A program made the translations under genes and the position numbers. DNA of 64,000 nt from Planctomycetota bacterium (lineage in GTDB: Bacteria; Planctomycetota; MHYJ01; JACPTZ01), in NCBI GenBank assembly GCA_016192525.1, contig JACPTZ010000059.1:84287-148286 (forward strand). Reading direction: 5' to 3'. Numbering within the stretch: position 1 is the stretch's first letter; every line of letters starts with the position of its first letter. The notes under the pieces are model-generated. The model searched no databases, had not been told where the DNA came from, and saw only the letters and a list, made by a program, of their open reading frames with translations. Shown one piece after another: positions 55,587 through 64,000 of the stretch.

Positions 55587-56783
55587 ATGTTGGCTTCCGG
55601 ACGTGAACGCACACTGGCCTTTCTGACCGCCGCGATCGTCGGACTCCTGGCGCTCGACCGGCTTCTTCTGTCGCCCGGGCTGGCCCGGTGGGACGCGCAG
55701 ACGGCGGGGCTGGCTGAGGCGCGGGAGACGCTCCTCAAACATGGGGAGACGCTCTCGCGGGAGGAGGATCTCCGACAACGCTGGTCGGCCATGGCGGCGC
55801 GGCTCTCCCGCGTGAATGCGGAGAACGTCGGCACCGACTTCCTGACGGCCCTGAAGGGATTCGCCCGGGACTCCGGAATCGACTTCTCCGACATCCACCC
55901 GAACCGGAAGGTCTCGCGCGGCGACTTCGACGAGTACACCTTCGAGACCTCGACGAAGTGTCCCACGCGGGGGTTGTCGCAGTTCCTGTACCGGATCGAC
56001 GGCTCCCCGGAGTTCATCGCCATCCCTCAGTTCAGCGTCACCGCCGGGAATGACGGACCGTCGTCCCTGAACATCGCCCTCCGACTCTCGACGATCGGTC
56101 CCTCCGGACGCATCGGCAACGAGGCGGCGGGCGGGACGCCGGAGCCGGCCCAGAAGCCGAACACCCACCCGTACGAGGCGTATCGCGTCGTCGAGGACCG
56201 GAGCATCTTCGATCCGCACCGGCCGAAGAAGGGGACCCCGCCGCCGAAGCCGCCGCCGAAGCCCCGCATGAAGGAAGTAGAGATCCACCAGCAGGTCGTG
56301 CGGCTGAAATTCACCGGGACGGTCTGGGTGACGGACCCGGACGGCTTCCGGGCCCTTGTGCACGACGTTTCGACCGGCGAGACGAAGCCGCGCGGGATCG
56401 GCGACGCCGTGGGGAACGGCAAGATCACCGCCGTGGAGTTCGGGAGTCTCACGGTGGGCGAAGGCGATACCGTGCGGACGGTGAACGTGGGCGAAGTCCT
56501 CCTCATGGAGGAAACGGTGACGCGGACGAAGATCCCGATCGACGCCGCCGTTCCCCCGGGCGGGAAGGAGACGGGGGCCACTTCGGTCGAGGAACCCGAG
56601 TCCCGGGTTTCTCCCGCTCCGCCGACCCCTCCGGCCGGCGGCGGCGCCACCCCGGTGCCTCCCGCCGCCGGCTCCACCCCACCGGCCCCGCCCGCGGCCG
56701 CGATCGATTCCGCCACGGCGGAGGAGATCAGGAAGCGGATGATGGAGAAGCGGAAGAAGGAGCAGGAGGGGAAGAAGCCATAG
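55587..56783 (+). CDS. GspM/PilO-like protein with C-terminal GspC/PilP-like domain
   Basis: N-terminal TM + coiled coil + ferredoxin-like region; C-terminal YRVVEDRSIFDPHRP...RLKFTGTVWVTDPDGFRALVHDVSTGETKPRGIGDAVGNGKI. Confidence 0.65.
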   Translation: MLASGRERTLAFLTAAIVGLLALDRLLLSPGLARWDAQTAGLAEARETLLKHGETLSREEDLRQRWSAMAARLSRVNAENVGTDFLTALKGFARDSGIDFSDIHPNRKVSRGDFDEYTFETSTKCPTRGLSQFLYRIDGSPEFIAIPQFSVTAGNDGPSSLNIALRLSTIGPSGRIGNEAAGGTPEPAQKPNTHPYEAYRVVEDRSIFDPHRPKKGTPPPKPPPKPRMKEVEIHQQVVRLKFTGTVWVTDPDGFRALVHDVSTGETKPRGIGDAVGNGKITAVEFGSLTVGEGDTVRTVNVGEVLLMEETVTRTKIPIDAAVPPGGKETGATSVEEPESRVSPAPPTPPAGGGATPVPPAAGSTPPAPPAAAIDSATAEEIRKRMMEKRKKEQEGKKP

Positions 56784-56867
56784 TATCGAATGCGGAATGG
56801 GGAATGACGAATTGTGGATCGGTCAGGGGATTTGCGGGAGTTTGGGCGCGAGAGGAGAGACGAGATC

Positions 56868-56979
56868 GTAGGGGCGGGGACCGACCGCTCGCTGGATTGA
56901 ATCCGACGTGGATCGCGGGATGGGTCTCCGTGCGGAGTCATGACCTCTCCTGCAACAACGAGGTCGGGACCCGCCCGTA
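56868..56979. repeat. GTAGGGGCGGG...GAGGTCGGGACCCGCCC element
   Basis: gtaggggcggggaccgaccgctcgctgga ... gaggtcgggacccgcccg. Confidence 0.8.
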
Positions 56980-57006
56980 CACGGCTTCAGTGCCCTTAAG
57001 GAGTTG

Positions 57007-59100
57007 ATGATGACGACATTCTCGTATCCCCGCGCCCTGCGTTCCGCCGGGATTCTGGCGCTGCTCCTGATGGGCGGCGCCGTTCCGGTCCCGGCCCAGG
57101 ACGTCCCGCCGCCGGCGAAGGGGGACGCCGACCTCCAGCGGAAGAAACTCCGCTTCAACTTCCAGGACACCGACATCAACACCGTCCTGGAATACGTCGG
57201 CAACGCCACCGGCACCATCATCGTGAAGGAGATGGCCGTCACCGGCAAGGTGCGGGCCATCGCCCCGAACGAGATGACCGTCGAGGAGGCCTTCGACTTC
57301 CTCAACACCGTGCTGAAGCCGCTCGGGGCCACCACCCTCCGGATGGAATCGGTGGTCAAGATCGTCTCGATCGACGAGGCGAAGCGGCGCAACATGGAGA
57401 TCCGCATCGGCTCCGACCCCGAAGGGATCGAGATCTCCGACAAGGTCATCACCCAGATCATGCCCGTCCACTACGCCGACGCCCCGGAGATGCAGAAGGA
57501 GCTGGCCCCGATCCTGCCGAAGACGGCCGATCTCATCGTCAACGTCCGCTCGAACACGATGGTGATGACCGATACCTCCGCCAACATCCACCGGTTCGCC
57601 CGCATCGTGCAGGCGCTCGACCGCCAGATCTCGGATGTCTCGCGGCTCAAGGTCTACACTCTCAAGAATGCCGACGCGACCAACATCGCCGAGAGCATCA
57701 CGGAGGTGTTCAAGAGCGGTCCCACGCAGGAACAGCAGCAGCCGCAGAACTTCGGCGGGCGTCTCATGAGGATGTTCGGGATGGGCGGCGGCGGGGGCGG
57801 GGAGGAGTCGTCGTCCCGGGGGACTCCCGTCACCCGGGCGGAAGTCAGGGCCACCCCCGATGAGCGCACCAACTCGGTCATCGTCACCGCCACCGAGGAT
57901 CAGATGAAGCTGATCGACGAGCTGGTCACGCGGCTCGACGAAAACGAGTCGGAGCAGGAGGCGACGCTCGTCTATCCGCTCCGCAACGCGGCGGCCGACA
58001 ACGTGGAGAAGACGCTCAAGGAACTCCTGACCGGGCAGAGCACCAGCACGGCGACCCCGGCGGGCGGACAGCAGGGACAGCAGGGAGGAGGTTTCCGCGG
58101 TTTCCTGGGCAACCTCATGGCGGGGCAGGGCGGGGCGGGCGGGGCGGGGTCGCAGACTGGCACGTCAGCCCCCGGGCTCATCGGCAGCACGAAGGTGAAA
58201 TCGGACAAGGACACGAACAGCGTGATTCTCATCTCCTCGCCCCGGAACTTCGACACGCTGCGCCAGATCCTCGCCTCGCTGGACGCGCAGCGGGCGCAGG
58301 TCCTCGTGAAGGTGGTGATCGCCGAGGTCACGCTCGACAACGGCTACGAGTTCGGCGTCGAGGGGACGTGGGAGAACTCCTCGCGCCAGCAGACCGTGAA
58401 CCAGAACTTCGATCTGGCCGCGAAGGCGCTCGGGTTCCGGTACCGGTTCGCGGGGGAGGAAATCGACGCCCAGCTGCACATGCTCCAGAAGGACGGGAAA
58501 CTCAGGGTGATCTCGGCCCCGCGGATCCTCGCCCTGGACAACCAGGAGGCGACGATCAACGTCGGCCGGCGGGTGCCGTTCGTCCGGAACTCCCGGCTCA
58601 CCGATCAGGGGACCACGCTGAACACGATCGAGTACGAGAACATCGGGATCATCCTGAAGGTGACGCCGCACGTGAACTCGGACGGCCTCGTGAAGATGAC
58701 CGTGGCGCCGGAGGTGTCGCAGGTGGCGCCGGAGTCCGAATCGGTGCCGATCACGCAGGGGGTGACCTCGCCCACCTTCATCACGAACACCGCCTCGACC
58801 ACCGTCGCCGTGCAGAACGGCCACACGGTGATCATCGGCGGCCTCATCCGCGACGAGGACAGCAAGACGACGAGCAAGACCCCGCTCTTCGGCGATCTGC
58901 CGCTCATCAACCTCCTGTTCCGGTTCCAGGACGACCGCCGCAAGCAGACGGAACTGATGATCTTCCTCACCCCGCACGTGGTGACCTCTTCGACGGAGCT
59001 TCAGAGCCTGTCGGACCTGGAGCAGTCGAAGCTGCGGCTCGTGGAGCCGGGGATGATCGAGAACGAACGGGCGCAGTGGCTGAAGCAGAGAAGGAAATGA
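57007..59100 (+). CDS. gspD: Type II secretion secretin GspD
   Basis: N0/N1 domains; VISAPRILALDNQEATINVGRRVPFV; TVAVQNGHTVIIGGLIRDEDSKTTSKTPLFGDLPLINLLFR. Confidence 0.95.
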   Translation: MMTTFSYPRALRSAGILALLLMGGAVPVPAQDVPPPAKGDADLQRKKLRFNFQDTDINTVLEYVGNATGTIIVKEMAVTGKVRAIAPNEMTVEEAFDFLNTVLKPLGATTLRMESVVKIVSIDEAKRRNMEIRIGSDPEGIEISDKVITQIMPVHYADAPEMQKELAPILPKTADLIVNVRSNTMVMTDTSANIHRFARIVQALDRQISDVSRLKVYTLKNADATNIAESITEVFKSGPTQEQQQPQNFGGRLMRMFGMGGGGGGEESSSRGTPVTRAEVRATPDERTNSVIVTATEDQMKLIDELVTRLDENESEQEATLVYPLRNAAADNVEKTLKELLTGQSTSTATPAGGQQGQQGGGFRGFLGNLMAGQGGAGGAGSQTGTSAPGLIGSTKVKSDKDTNSVILISSPRNFDTLRQILASLDAQRAQVLVKVVIAEVTLDNGYEFGVEGTWENSSRQQTVNQNFDLAAKALGFRYRFAGEEIDAQLHMLQKDGKLRVISAPRILALDNQEATINVGRRVPFVRNSRLTDQGTTLNTIEYENIGIILKVTPHVNSDGLVKMTVAPEVSQVAPESESVPITQGVTSPTFITNTASTTVAVQNGHTVIIGGLIRDEDSKTTSKTPLFGDLPLINLLFRFQDDRRKQTELMIFLTPHVVTSSTELQSLSDLEQSKLRLVEPGMIENERAQWLKQRRK

Positions 59101-59140
59101 CGGGGGTCAGGGGTTGGGGGGCGGGGGACAGAGGATTGGG
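59101..59140 (+). repeat. G-rich spacer, potential G-quadruplex
   Basis: cgggggtcaggggttggggggcgggggacagaggattgggg. Confidence 0.7.
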
Positions 59141-59231
59141 GACCCCCGGAGGGGGAGAGGGTAGGGTGAGGAGGCGGGAGTCGGCCCGGCCTCCTGCCTG
59201 ACACTTGTTGTCCTACGACCCGGAGAACATC

Positions 59232-59876
59232 ATGAACTTCCGTCTCACGCCCGTCGTCCTGGTCCTTCCGATGCTGGTCCTGTCCTCCTGCTTCGCCTCC
59301 CACAAGCCGCCGGAGCCGGACCCGGGGCGGGCGAAGAGGTACGTCGCCGCCGGGATGGTGAAACTCGAGGAGAAGATGCCGCGGGCGGCGCTGGAGGAGT
59401 TCGACGAGGCGGTGAAGTATGATCCCAACTCCTCCGAGGCGCACTATCAGCGCGGGAACGCCCTCGTGGACATGGGGAACCCCTCCGACGCGGTGCCGGC
59501 CTACGGGACGGCGATCTTTCTCGCCCCCTCCTTCGTGAACGCCCTCTTCAACCGCGCGCTCACCTATGCCGCGCTCGGCTCCTACAAGAACGCCGTGCGG
59601 GACTTTCTGGAGGTGATCCGCGTGGCGCCGGACGACCGCGAGACGCACCGCAACCTGGGCGTCCTCTACGACCGGTATTTCGAGGGGGAGAAGGAGAAGG
59701 CGATCGCTGCCTATCGCAAGTACCTCGAACTGGGCGGCCAGGACCCGGACATCCGGACCCGCATCGAGCAACTCGAGTCGGCCGGTCCCCGGGGCGCGCT
59801 CACGCCGGAGCAGATGGAGGCGTTGCGCCGCCAGGTGGAGGAGATGCAGGGAACGCAGGGGCCGCCGAGAAGGTAA
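59232..59876 (+). CDS. TPR-repeat lipoprotein
   Basis: Lipobox LVLSSC; ALEEFDEAVKYDPNSSEAHYQRGNAL and following TPRs. Confidence 0.8.
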   Translation: MNFRLTPVVLVLPMLVLSSCFASHKPPEPDPGRAKRYVAAGMVKLEEKMPRAALEEFDEAVKYDPNSSEAHYQRGNALVDMGNPSDAVPAYGTAIFLAPSFVNALFNRALTYAALGSYKNAVRDFLEVIRVAPDDRETHRNLGVLYDRYFEGEKEKAIAAYRKYLELGGQDPDIRTRIEQLESAGPRGALTPEQMEALRRQVEEMQGTQGPPRR

Positions 59877-59920
59877 GGCGCACGGCGCAGCGATCCATTC
59901 CGGAACCGGCGTTCGTCCGA

Positions 59921-60081
59921 AGGTACGAGGTTGCCGCCCCTGGCGTTGTCATCTTGAGCCCCGTAGCACGTGCTACGGGGCGAAGGATCACCAGCATTGG
60001 AGCGAACTTGACGTATGAGCTGGCGATCCTTCGCGTCCGCCTGCGGCGGACGCTCAGGATGACAATGCGGTAACCTCGTAC
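59921..60081. repeat. Nested inverted repeat, TGTCATCCTGAG family, copy D
   Basis: ggtacgaggttgccgc...tgtcatcttgagc...gcgaaggatcaccag...ctggcgatccttcgc...gctcaggatgacaatgcggtaacctcgtac. Confidence 0.9.
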
Positions 60082-60250
60082 GTTCGAAGAACGTCGAATG
60101 GGAACGGGCTGTTGCCCCACGGGCGACCACCGGTCCGTTTTGCGGAATCGGTCTCTTCTGACCCGAGATTCGCGCTTGACGCGCCAAGCCGCGCATGTCA
60201 CACTCCGGGGTCGTCACGCGGGCGTGAGGCCCGCGACCCACCCCATCCTC

Positions 60251-61576
60251 ATGGAGGAACCGGAATGGCAGCCCCCCCCCCCTCTGTGCCTTCATCGTGA
60301 TCTCCGTGACGGTGCGCGCGGGCGCCGCGTCGGTGCGCCTTCGGGCCGTCGCGCTTGGGCTTCCGGCGCCATCTTTGGTTTCGCTCTTGTCGCCCTCTTC
60401 ATCGTTTCATCCCCGTGCTCTGCGCAGCAGACGGATCACCACGTCTGGCGAGGCAGTCCAAGTGCGGGTGCTCCATACTCAACCTGGAATACCGCGTCGC
60501 ACACTGTGGCGCCGGCGGTCGCGGCGGCGCAACCGGGCGAGACGGTCTTCATCGCCGCCGGGACCTACAACAGGGAGCCCGCGATGACCGTGCCGTCGGG
60601 GGTCCACATTCGAGCCGGAACCCTCACTCTGCCGGCCCAGACCTTCACCGACGGCACGTGCGCCACCACGATCATCGGAAGCAACGCGGGACCGATCTTC
60701 ACCTGTCTCGGAGATGCGCAGATTTGCGGAGTCACCCTCACCTCCAACAAGATCCCGGGAGAAGGCGCGGGGGTCCGCGCCAACGCCGGGATCGTGGCCA
60801 TCTCAAACTCCTGCCTGGAACACCTTGAGGCCAGGGATGGAGCGGCCGTTTTCGCCACAGGGACCACCCTTTCGCTGGCGAATACCATGGTCGTTGATTT
60901 CCGGATTCTCGACGCCCACTTCACCGGGAATACCGGCAAGTCTGACGAATTCTCTCGACTGCCGGTTGACGGCATTCTCGCCGTCAACCCGGGCCGCCAG
61001 TCGTCGTTTCCTCACTCGATGGCGGATAACGATCTTGCCGGTCCGGACAAGGCGGGACTTGCGATCGGCCTCTTCGAGGAGTCGCAGGAGGCTGAAACCG
61101 TGGATCTGGCGCGGAATATCATCACCCGGCACACGATCGGCGTCCACTGCAGCCTGGGAGACACCGACTTCGAGGGGAACGAGATCAGGGACATGAGGGA
61201 CACGGGCATTCTGTTTTCGCACGCCACAGGACGTCTCTTCCAGGCGAACCACCTGATCCAGAACCGGGTCTATCAGGTTCAACTCCAGGAAGAATCCGAT
61301 GTGGATATCGTCGAGACCCGATTGGATGGCGGCGGACTGAGTCGATTCGGGATCTCAGTGGACGCCACTTCAGACGCGTTCATCGGCATGAACGACATCT
61401 ATGGCCACACCCGGTTCGGAGTCGAGAAACTCGGGGCAGGTCCGAGTGTCGTCACGCTGCAGGCGATCTTCAACTGGTGGGGTCACCCCTCCGGCGCCAA
61501 CCCGCCGGGATCCGGAGACAAGATATCGGCGAACGTCAACGCCGCGTTCCCGCGTCCAGCCGCGTTTGGGTGGTAG
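60251..61576 (+). CDS. Secreted right-handed beta-helix-like protein
   Basis: AQPGETVFIAAGTYNREPAMTVPSGVHIRAG; DFEGNEIRDMRDTGILFSHATGRLFQANHLIQN; start ambiguous (ATG 60265 has the better SD). Confidence 0.65.
   Translation: MEEPEWQPPPPLCLHRDLRDGARGRRVGAPSGRRAWASGAIFGFALVALFIVSSPCSAQQTDHHVWRGSPSAGAPYSTWNTASHTVAPAVAAAQPGETVFIAAGTYNREPAMTVPSGVHIRAGTLTLPAQTFTDGTCATTIIGSNAGPIFTCLGDAQICGVTLTSNKIPGEGAGVRANAGIVAISNSCLEHLEARDGAAVFATGTTLSLANTMVVDFRILDAHFTGNTGKSDEFSRLPVDGILAVNPGRQSSFPHSMADNDLAGPDKAGLAIGLFEESQEAETVDLARNIITRHTIGVHCSLGDTDFEGNEIRDMRDTGILFSHATGRLFQANHLIQNRVYQVQLQEESDVDIVETRLDGGGLSRFGISVDATSDAFIGMNDIYGHTRFGVEKLGAGPSVVTLQAIFNWWGHPSGANPPGSGDKISANVNAAFPRPAAFGW
60272..60282 (+). repeat. Poly-C (11) tract after the ATG at 60265
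   Basis: atggcagcccccccccccctctgtgcc. Confidence 0.95.
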
Positions 61577-61586
61577 GGGGGCCGTC

Positions 61587-63191
61587 ATGAACCGGTACGT
61601 CGCACTATTCGGTGTGGGAGTTCTTCTTGTCCTCGGCGGTCTCCTGTGGATGTACCACCGGCGATCCGAGGACAGGCTCAAAGGGGATGGGGGGTGGGTT
61701 CGTGACGCCGAAGGCGAGTGGCAACGGGTTGTTCCCCTACCTCCGCCTCTCTCAGATCATCGGAGCTCGGAGAATGAGGCATACTCGCTAGATGCTCTGG
61801 AGGAATTGCACACGAGAGAGTGCGATCGGCTGATACGGGAACAGGCCGCGTGGGCTGAACGGCAGGAGCGCGTCAATCCCGACGATCCTTCACCGATGAG
61901 GGGGACGTCCGAGGAGGTGCGGATCAAGACAGAACGGTACAACCAGTTCGTCGGCCAAATCCGCCAGGCGGCCATGGAGATGAAGGACGATCTGGTGGAA
62001 CGCCTGGTCTCAGAGGCGCAGCGATTGTTCAATCCCCACACGGAATCCTGGTGGATCGACCGACTCGAGGACGAAGGCTCCCGCGCGAAGATGGTCGCCC
62101 GCGGAGTGATCCCGGATTTCTCCGAGGATCCCGCCATTGCCCAGCGGCGCGTGCTCCGCACCCTGACCGCCAGGGAGTGGGTCCAGGCCGTGGGGCCCGT
62201 GCCGTACGTGCGGGACGGGATCGCGATCGACCCGTACGTGGCGGCGGACTACGTGGACTCGGAGGTGGCCAGGATTTCGCCCCGCGGCGTCTTCGGCGAA
62301 GAGGAGACGAAGTATCTGCTCAGTCTGCTTCCGGCCGACAACGAGGATCGGTTCCTCGCGATTGTCAAGATGCTCGGCCAGTCGAGTCACCGCAGCGCCT
62401 GGGACTTCGCCGTGCAGCAGGTGAGCCTCCTGGCTTCTCAACCGCCGCCCGAGCGACCGGATTTCGCGGCCGTGAACCCGCTCAAGGTTTGGTCCGGAAT
62501 CCTCGTCCCCCTCGCCGAGCGTCCGGGGGTCCACGATTCCGGTTCCTGGAACGCGCTCGAACAGGCTTACCGTGCCATGGCCCGACTCGTGTCTGAGGAA
62601 AGAGGTTCGATCGACCCGCGCAGCGACCTCGTGGAGGCCATGCGGATCATCGCACCCAACGAGGCGCGTGGGTTCTTCCGAGACGTGGTGCGGTCCTATG
62701 AGGATAAGTCCGGTGCCACTCCGCCGTGGCGCGTCCGCAAGGCTCTCGAGGGCCTCTCCGGAATGGACCCGGCGGACTACTCGCTCCTCGTAGAAACTGT
62801 GGACTCGTCGAAGTACTTCAGCGATTTCATGGCCAGTCAAGCCATAGACCGACTCTTCGGCACGATCAAGCAAGAGCACCCGAACGACCCTCCTCCATCA
62901 GGCGAAGTGGTGTATGGATCTCCCGAACTGCTTCAGGACCTCGCGAATCAACTGCGGCGTTGGTCCGACGAACACCCCAGCCACAGGATCCGAATCCGGG
63001 CCGGCCGGAGCATTCACAGTTTCATCGACGACAACACGCTGGAGTGGTACGCCGAGGTTCGTCAAAGGGCCCAAAACGCCCGCGATCCCGAAGTGCGCGA
63101 GTGGATGGCGAAGTACCTCAAGACATGGGGGTACAAAGAGGAGCGCCTGCGCCGGATGATGATGGAGCAGCAGGCGGAAGTGCCGAAATAG
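61587..63191 (+). CDS. Membrane-anchored hypothetical protein
   Basis: N-terminal TM MNRYVALFGVGVLLVLGGLLWMYHRR; long ORF. Confidence 0.6.
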   Translation: MNRYVALFGVGVLLVLGGLLWMYHRRSEDRLKGDGGWVRDAEGEWQRVVPLPPPLSDHRSSENEAYSLDALEELHTRECDRLIREQAAWAERQERVNPDDPSPMRGTSEEVRIKTERYNQFVGQIRQAAMEMKDDLVERLVSEAQRLFNPHTESWWIDRLEDEGSRAKMVARGVIPDFSEDPAIAQRRVLRTLTAREWVQAVGPVPYVRDGIAIDPYVAADYVDSEVARISPRGVFGEEETKYLLSLLPADNEDRFLAIVKMLGQSSHRSAWDFAVQQVSLLASQPPPERPDFAAVNPLKVWSGILVPLAERPGVHDSGSWNALEQAYRAMARLVSEERGSIDPRSDLVEAMRIIAPNEARGFFRDVVRSYEDKSGATPPWRVRKALEGLSGMDPADYSLLVETVDSSKYFSDFMASQAIDRLFGTIKQEHPNDPPPSGEVVYGSPELLQDLANQLRRWSDEHPSHRIRIRAGRSIHSFIDDNTLEWYAEVRQRAQNARDPEVREWMAKYLKTWGYKEERLRRMMMEQQAEVPK

Positions 63192-63220
63192 TCAGCGGCA
63201 AGAAACACCCGGGGCCTGCC

Positions 63221-63249
63221 ACCCGCGGCAGGCCCCGTTTCGCTCCTCA
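63221..63249. terminator. Bidirectional hairpin terminator candidate between convergent genes
   Basis: GGGGCCTGCC-ACCCGC-GGCAGGCCCC then GTTT. Confidence 0.65.
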
Positions 63250-63305
63250 CGTCCTTCCTCCGGCTTCCGTCCGCGCCGCGCGCGGCCGGGTCCGGGCGCC
63301 ACACC

Positions 63306-63998
63306 CTACTGCGGGCTCTGACCCGGAGGGGTCCCGCTTTGCCCCGGGGCGTCCCCGCTCTGTCCCGGAGCCGAAGTCGTCGAGGAGGTGCTTCCCGCCC
63401 CCGGGTCCGGCGGAGAGTAGAGGCCCGTGCCGAAGCTCGTCGTCGCCGAGGTGGAGGACCAGGTCGGATCGCCTTCGTAGATCTGGCCCGGGTCGCCCGA
63501 GGTGTTCGGCGTGCCGGAGAGGGTGAAGGAGGTCTCGGTGATCTCGCGCCAGGCCAGGGTGCGGTAGCCCACGTCCAGGGGGTTCACATTCGGCAGCCGG
63601 CCGAGCACCGAACTCGAGAAGTTGATGTCCGAGTCGCCGTTTCCGAAGGCGTTCCCCGCCGCGCTCGTGGCGAAGGCGGCCAGGGCCCCGAGGATCTGCG
63701 TCCCCGAGTTCACGTGATCGATCCCGTCCGCGATGAAGAGCCCCTTGAACATCCCGTGCAGGTTTTTCGCCACCGCCGTGCTTCCCTCCTGATGGTGGAC
63801 CAGGATCGAGGGCGGATCGTTGAAGGAGGAGCCGAACTCGGCGTCCGGGCCCCACGTCGGGAAGTCGAGATAGACCACCCGGCCGCCCGGGACCTTCCCG
63901 CCGTTCGCCGTCACCGCCGCGTCGAAGTCCGTCTCCGTCGTGAAGTACGTCCCGCTCGCCAGCGCCAGCGCCTTGAGCGTCCCCGGCGCCACCCCCAC
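63306..63998 (-). CDS. C-terminal part of a protein running off the window; APGQSG-type repeat tail
   Basis: ORF open to the window edge; tail APGQSGDAPGQSGTPPGQSPQ. Confidence 0.5.
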   Translation of the reverse strand: MGVAPGTLKALALASGTYFTTETDFDAAVTANGGKVPGGRVVYLDFPTWGPDAEFGSSFNDPPSILVHHQEGSTAVAKNLHGMFKGLFIADGIDHVNSGTQILGALAAFATSAAGNAFGNGDSDINFSSSVLGRLPNVNPLDVGYRTLAWREITETSFTLSGTPNTSGDPGQIYEGDPTWSSTSATTSFGTGLYSPPDPGAGSTSSTTSAPGQSGDAPGQSGTPPGQSPQ

Positions 63999-64000
63999 GA

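Noticed and set aside
60176-60204. TTGACG-17-CACACT upstream of the beta-helix gene
   Set aside because: Poor -10; only suggestive.
1-64000. tRNA, rRNA, riboswitch or prophage genes
   Set aside because: No T-arm/acceptor-like cloverleafs, rRNA-like stretches, integrases or phage structural proteins were recognised by eye; a tRNAscan/Infernal run would be decisive.

Overview
High-GC bacterial chromosomal window, probably from a metagenome-type genome; lineage not determinable from the sequence alone. No rRNA, tRNA, CRISPR array, prophage or transposase was recognised. Main blocks: (1) ~0.2-14.3 kb, a phosphate-acquisition super-locus: phoR, phoB, phoU, two non-equivalent pstB genes, pstA, pstC and a pstS whose two halves are in circularly permuted order, next to a divergent pair of OprP/OprO-type porins. 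Four-fold 11-bp-phased TTCNN repeats placed exactly 10 nt before a -10-like hexamer occur upstream of pstS and both porins (candidate Pho boxes). (2) ~14.5-22.7 kb, a compact cluster: SseB domain, Ycf46-like AAA+ ATPase, DUF1257/Ycf35, DUF2997, small radical-SAM protein, two related membrane proteins, a degenerate CHAT-like + SseB fusion and a zinc-ribbon protein, with decayed duplicate pieces. (3) ~22.8-46.4 kb, mixed housekeeping and secreted proteins: HAD, ComF, S41 protease, DUF559, methyltransferase, large metalloprotease-like protein, cNMP-FHA, SpoIID, WD40, VapBC, sigma/anti-sigma/RseB-like, Spy-like. (4) ~46.5-59.9 kb, a type II secretion operon gspEFGHIJKL-(M/C fusion)-D plus a TPR lipoprotein. 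(5) beta-helix and hypothetical proteins at the right end. The window also holds several dispersed intergenic inverted-repeat families, some running in frame into genes, and simple-sequence tracts in positions where slippage would alter expression (promoter spacer, start regions of secreted proteins). All calls are from reading the sequence; no searches were run.
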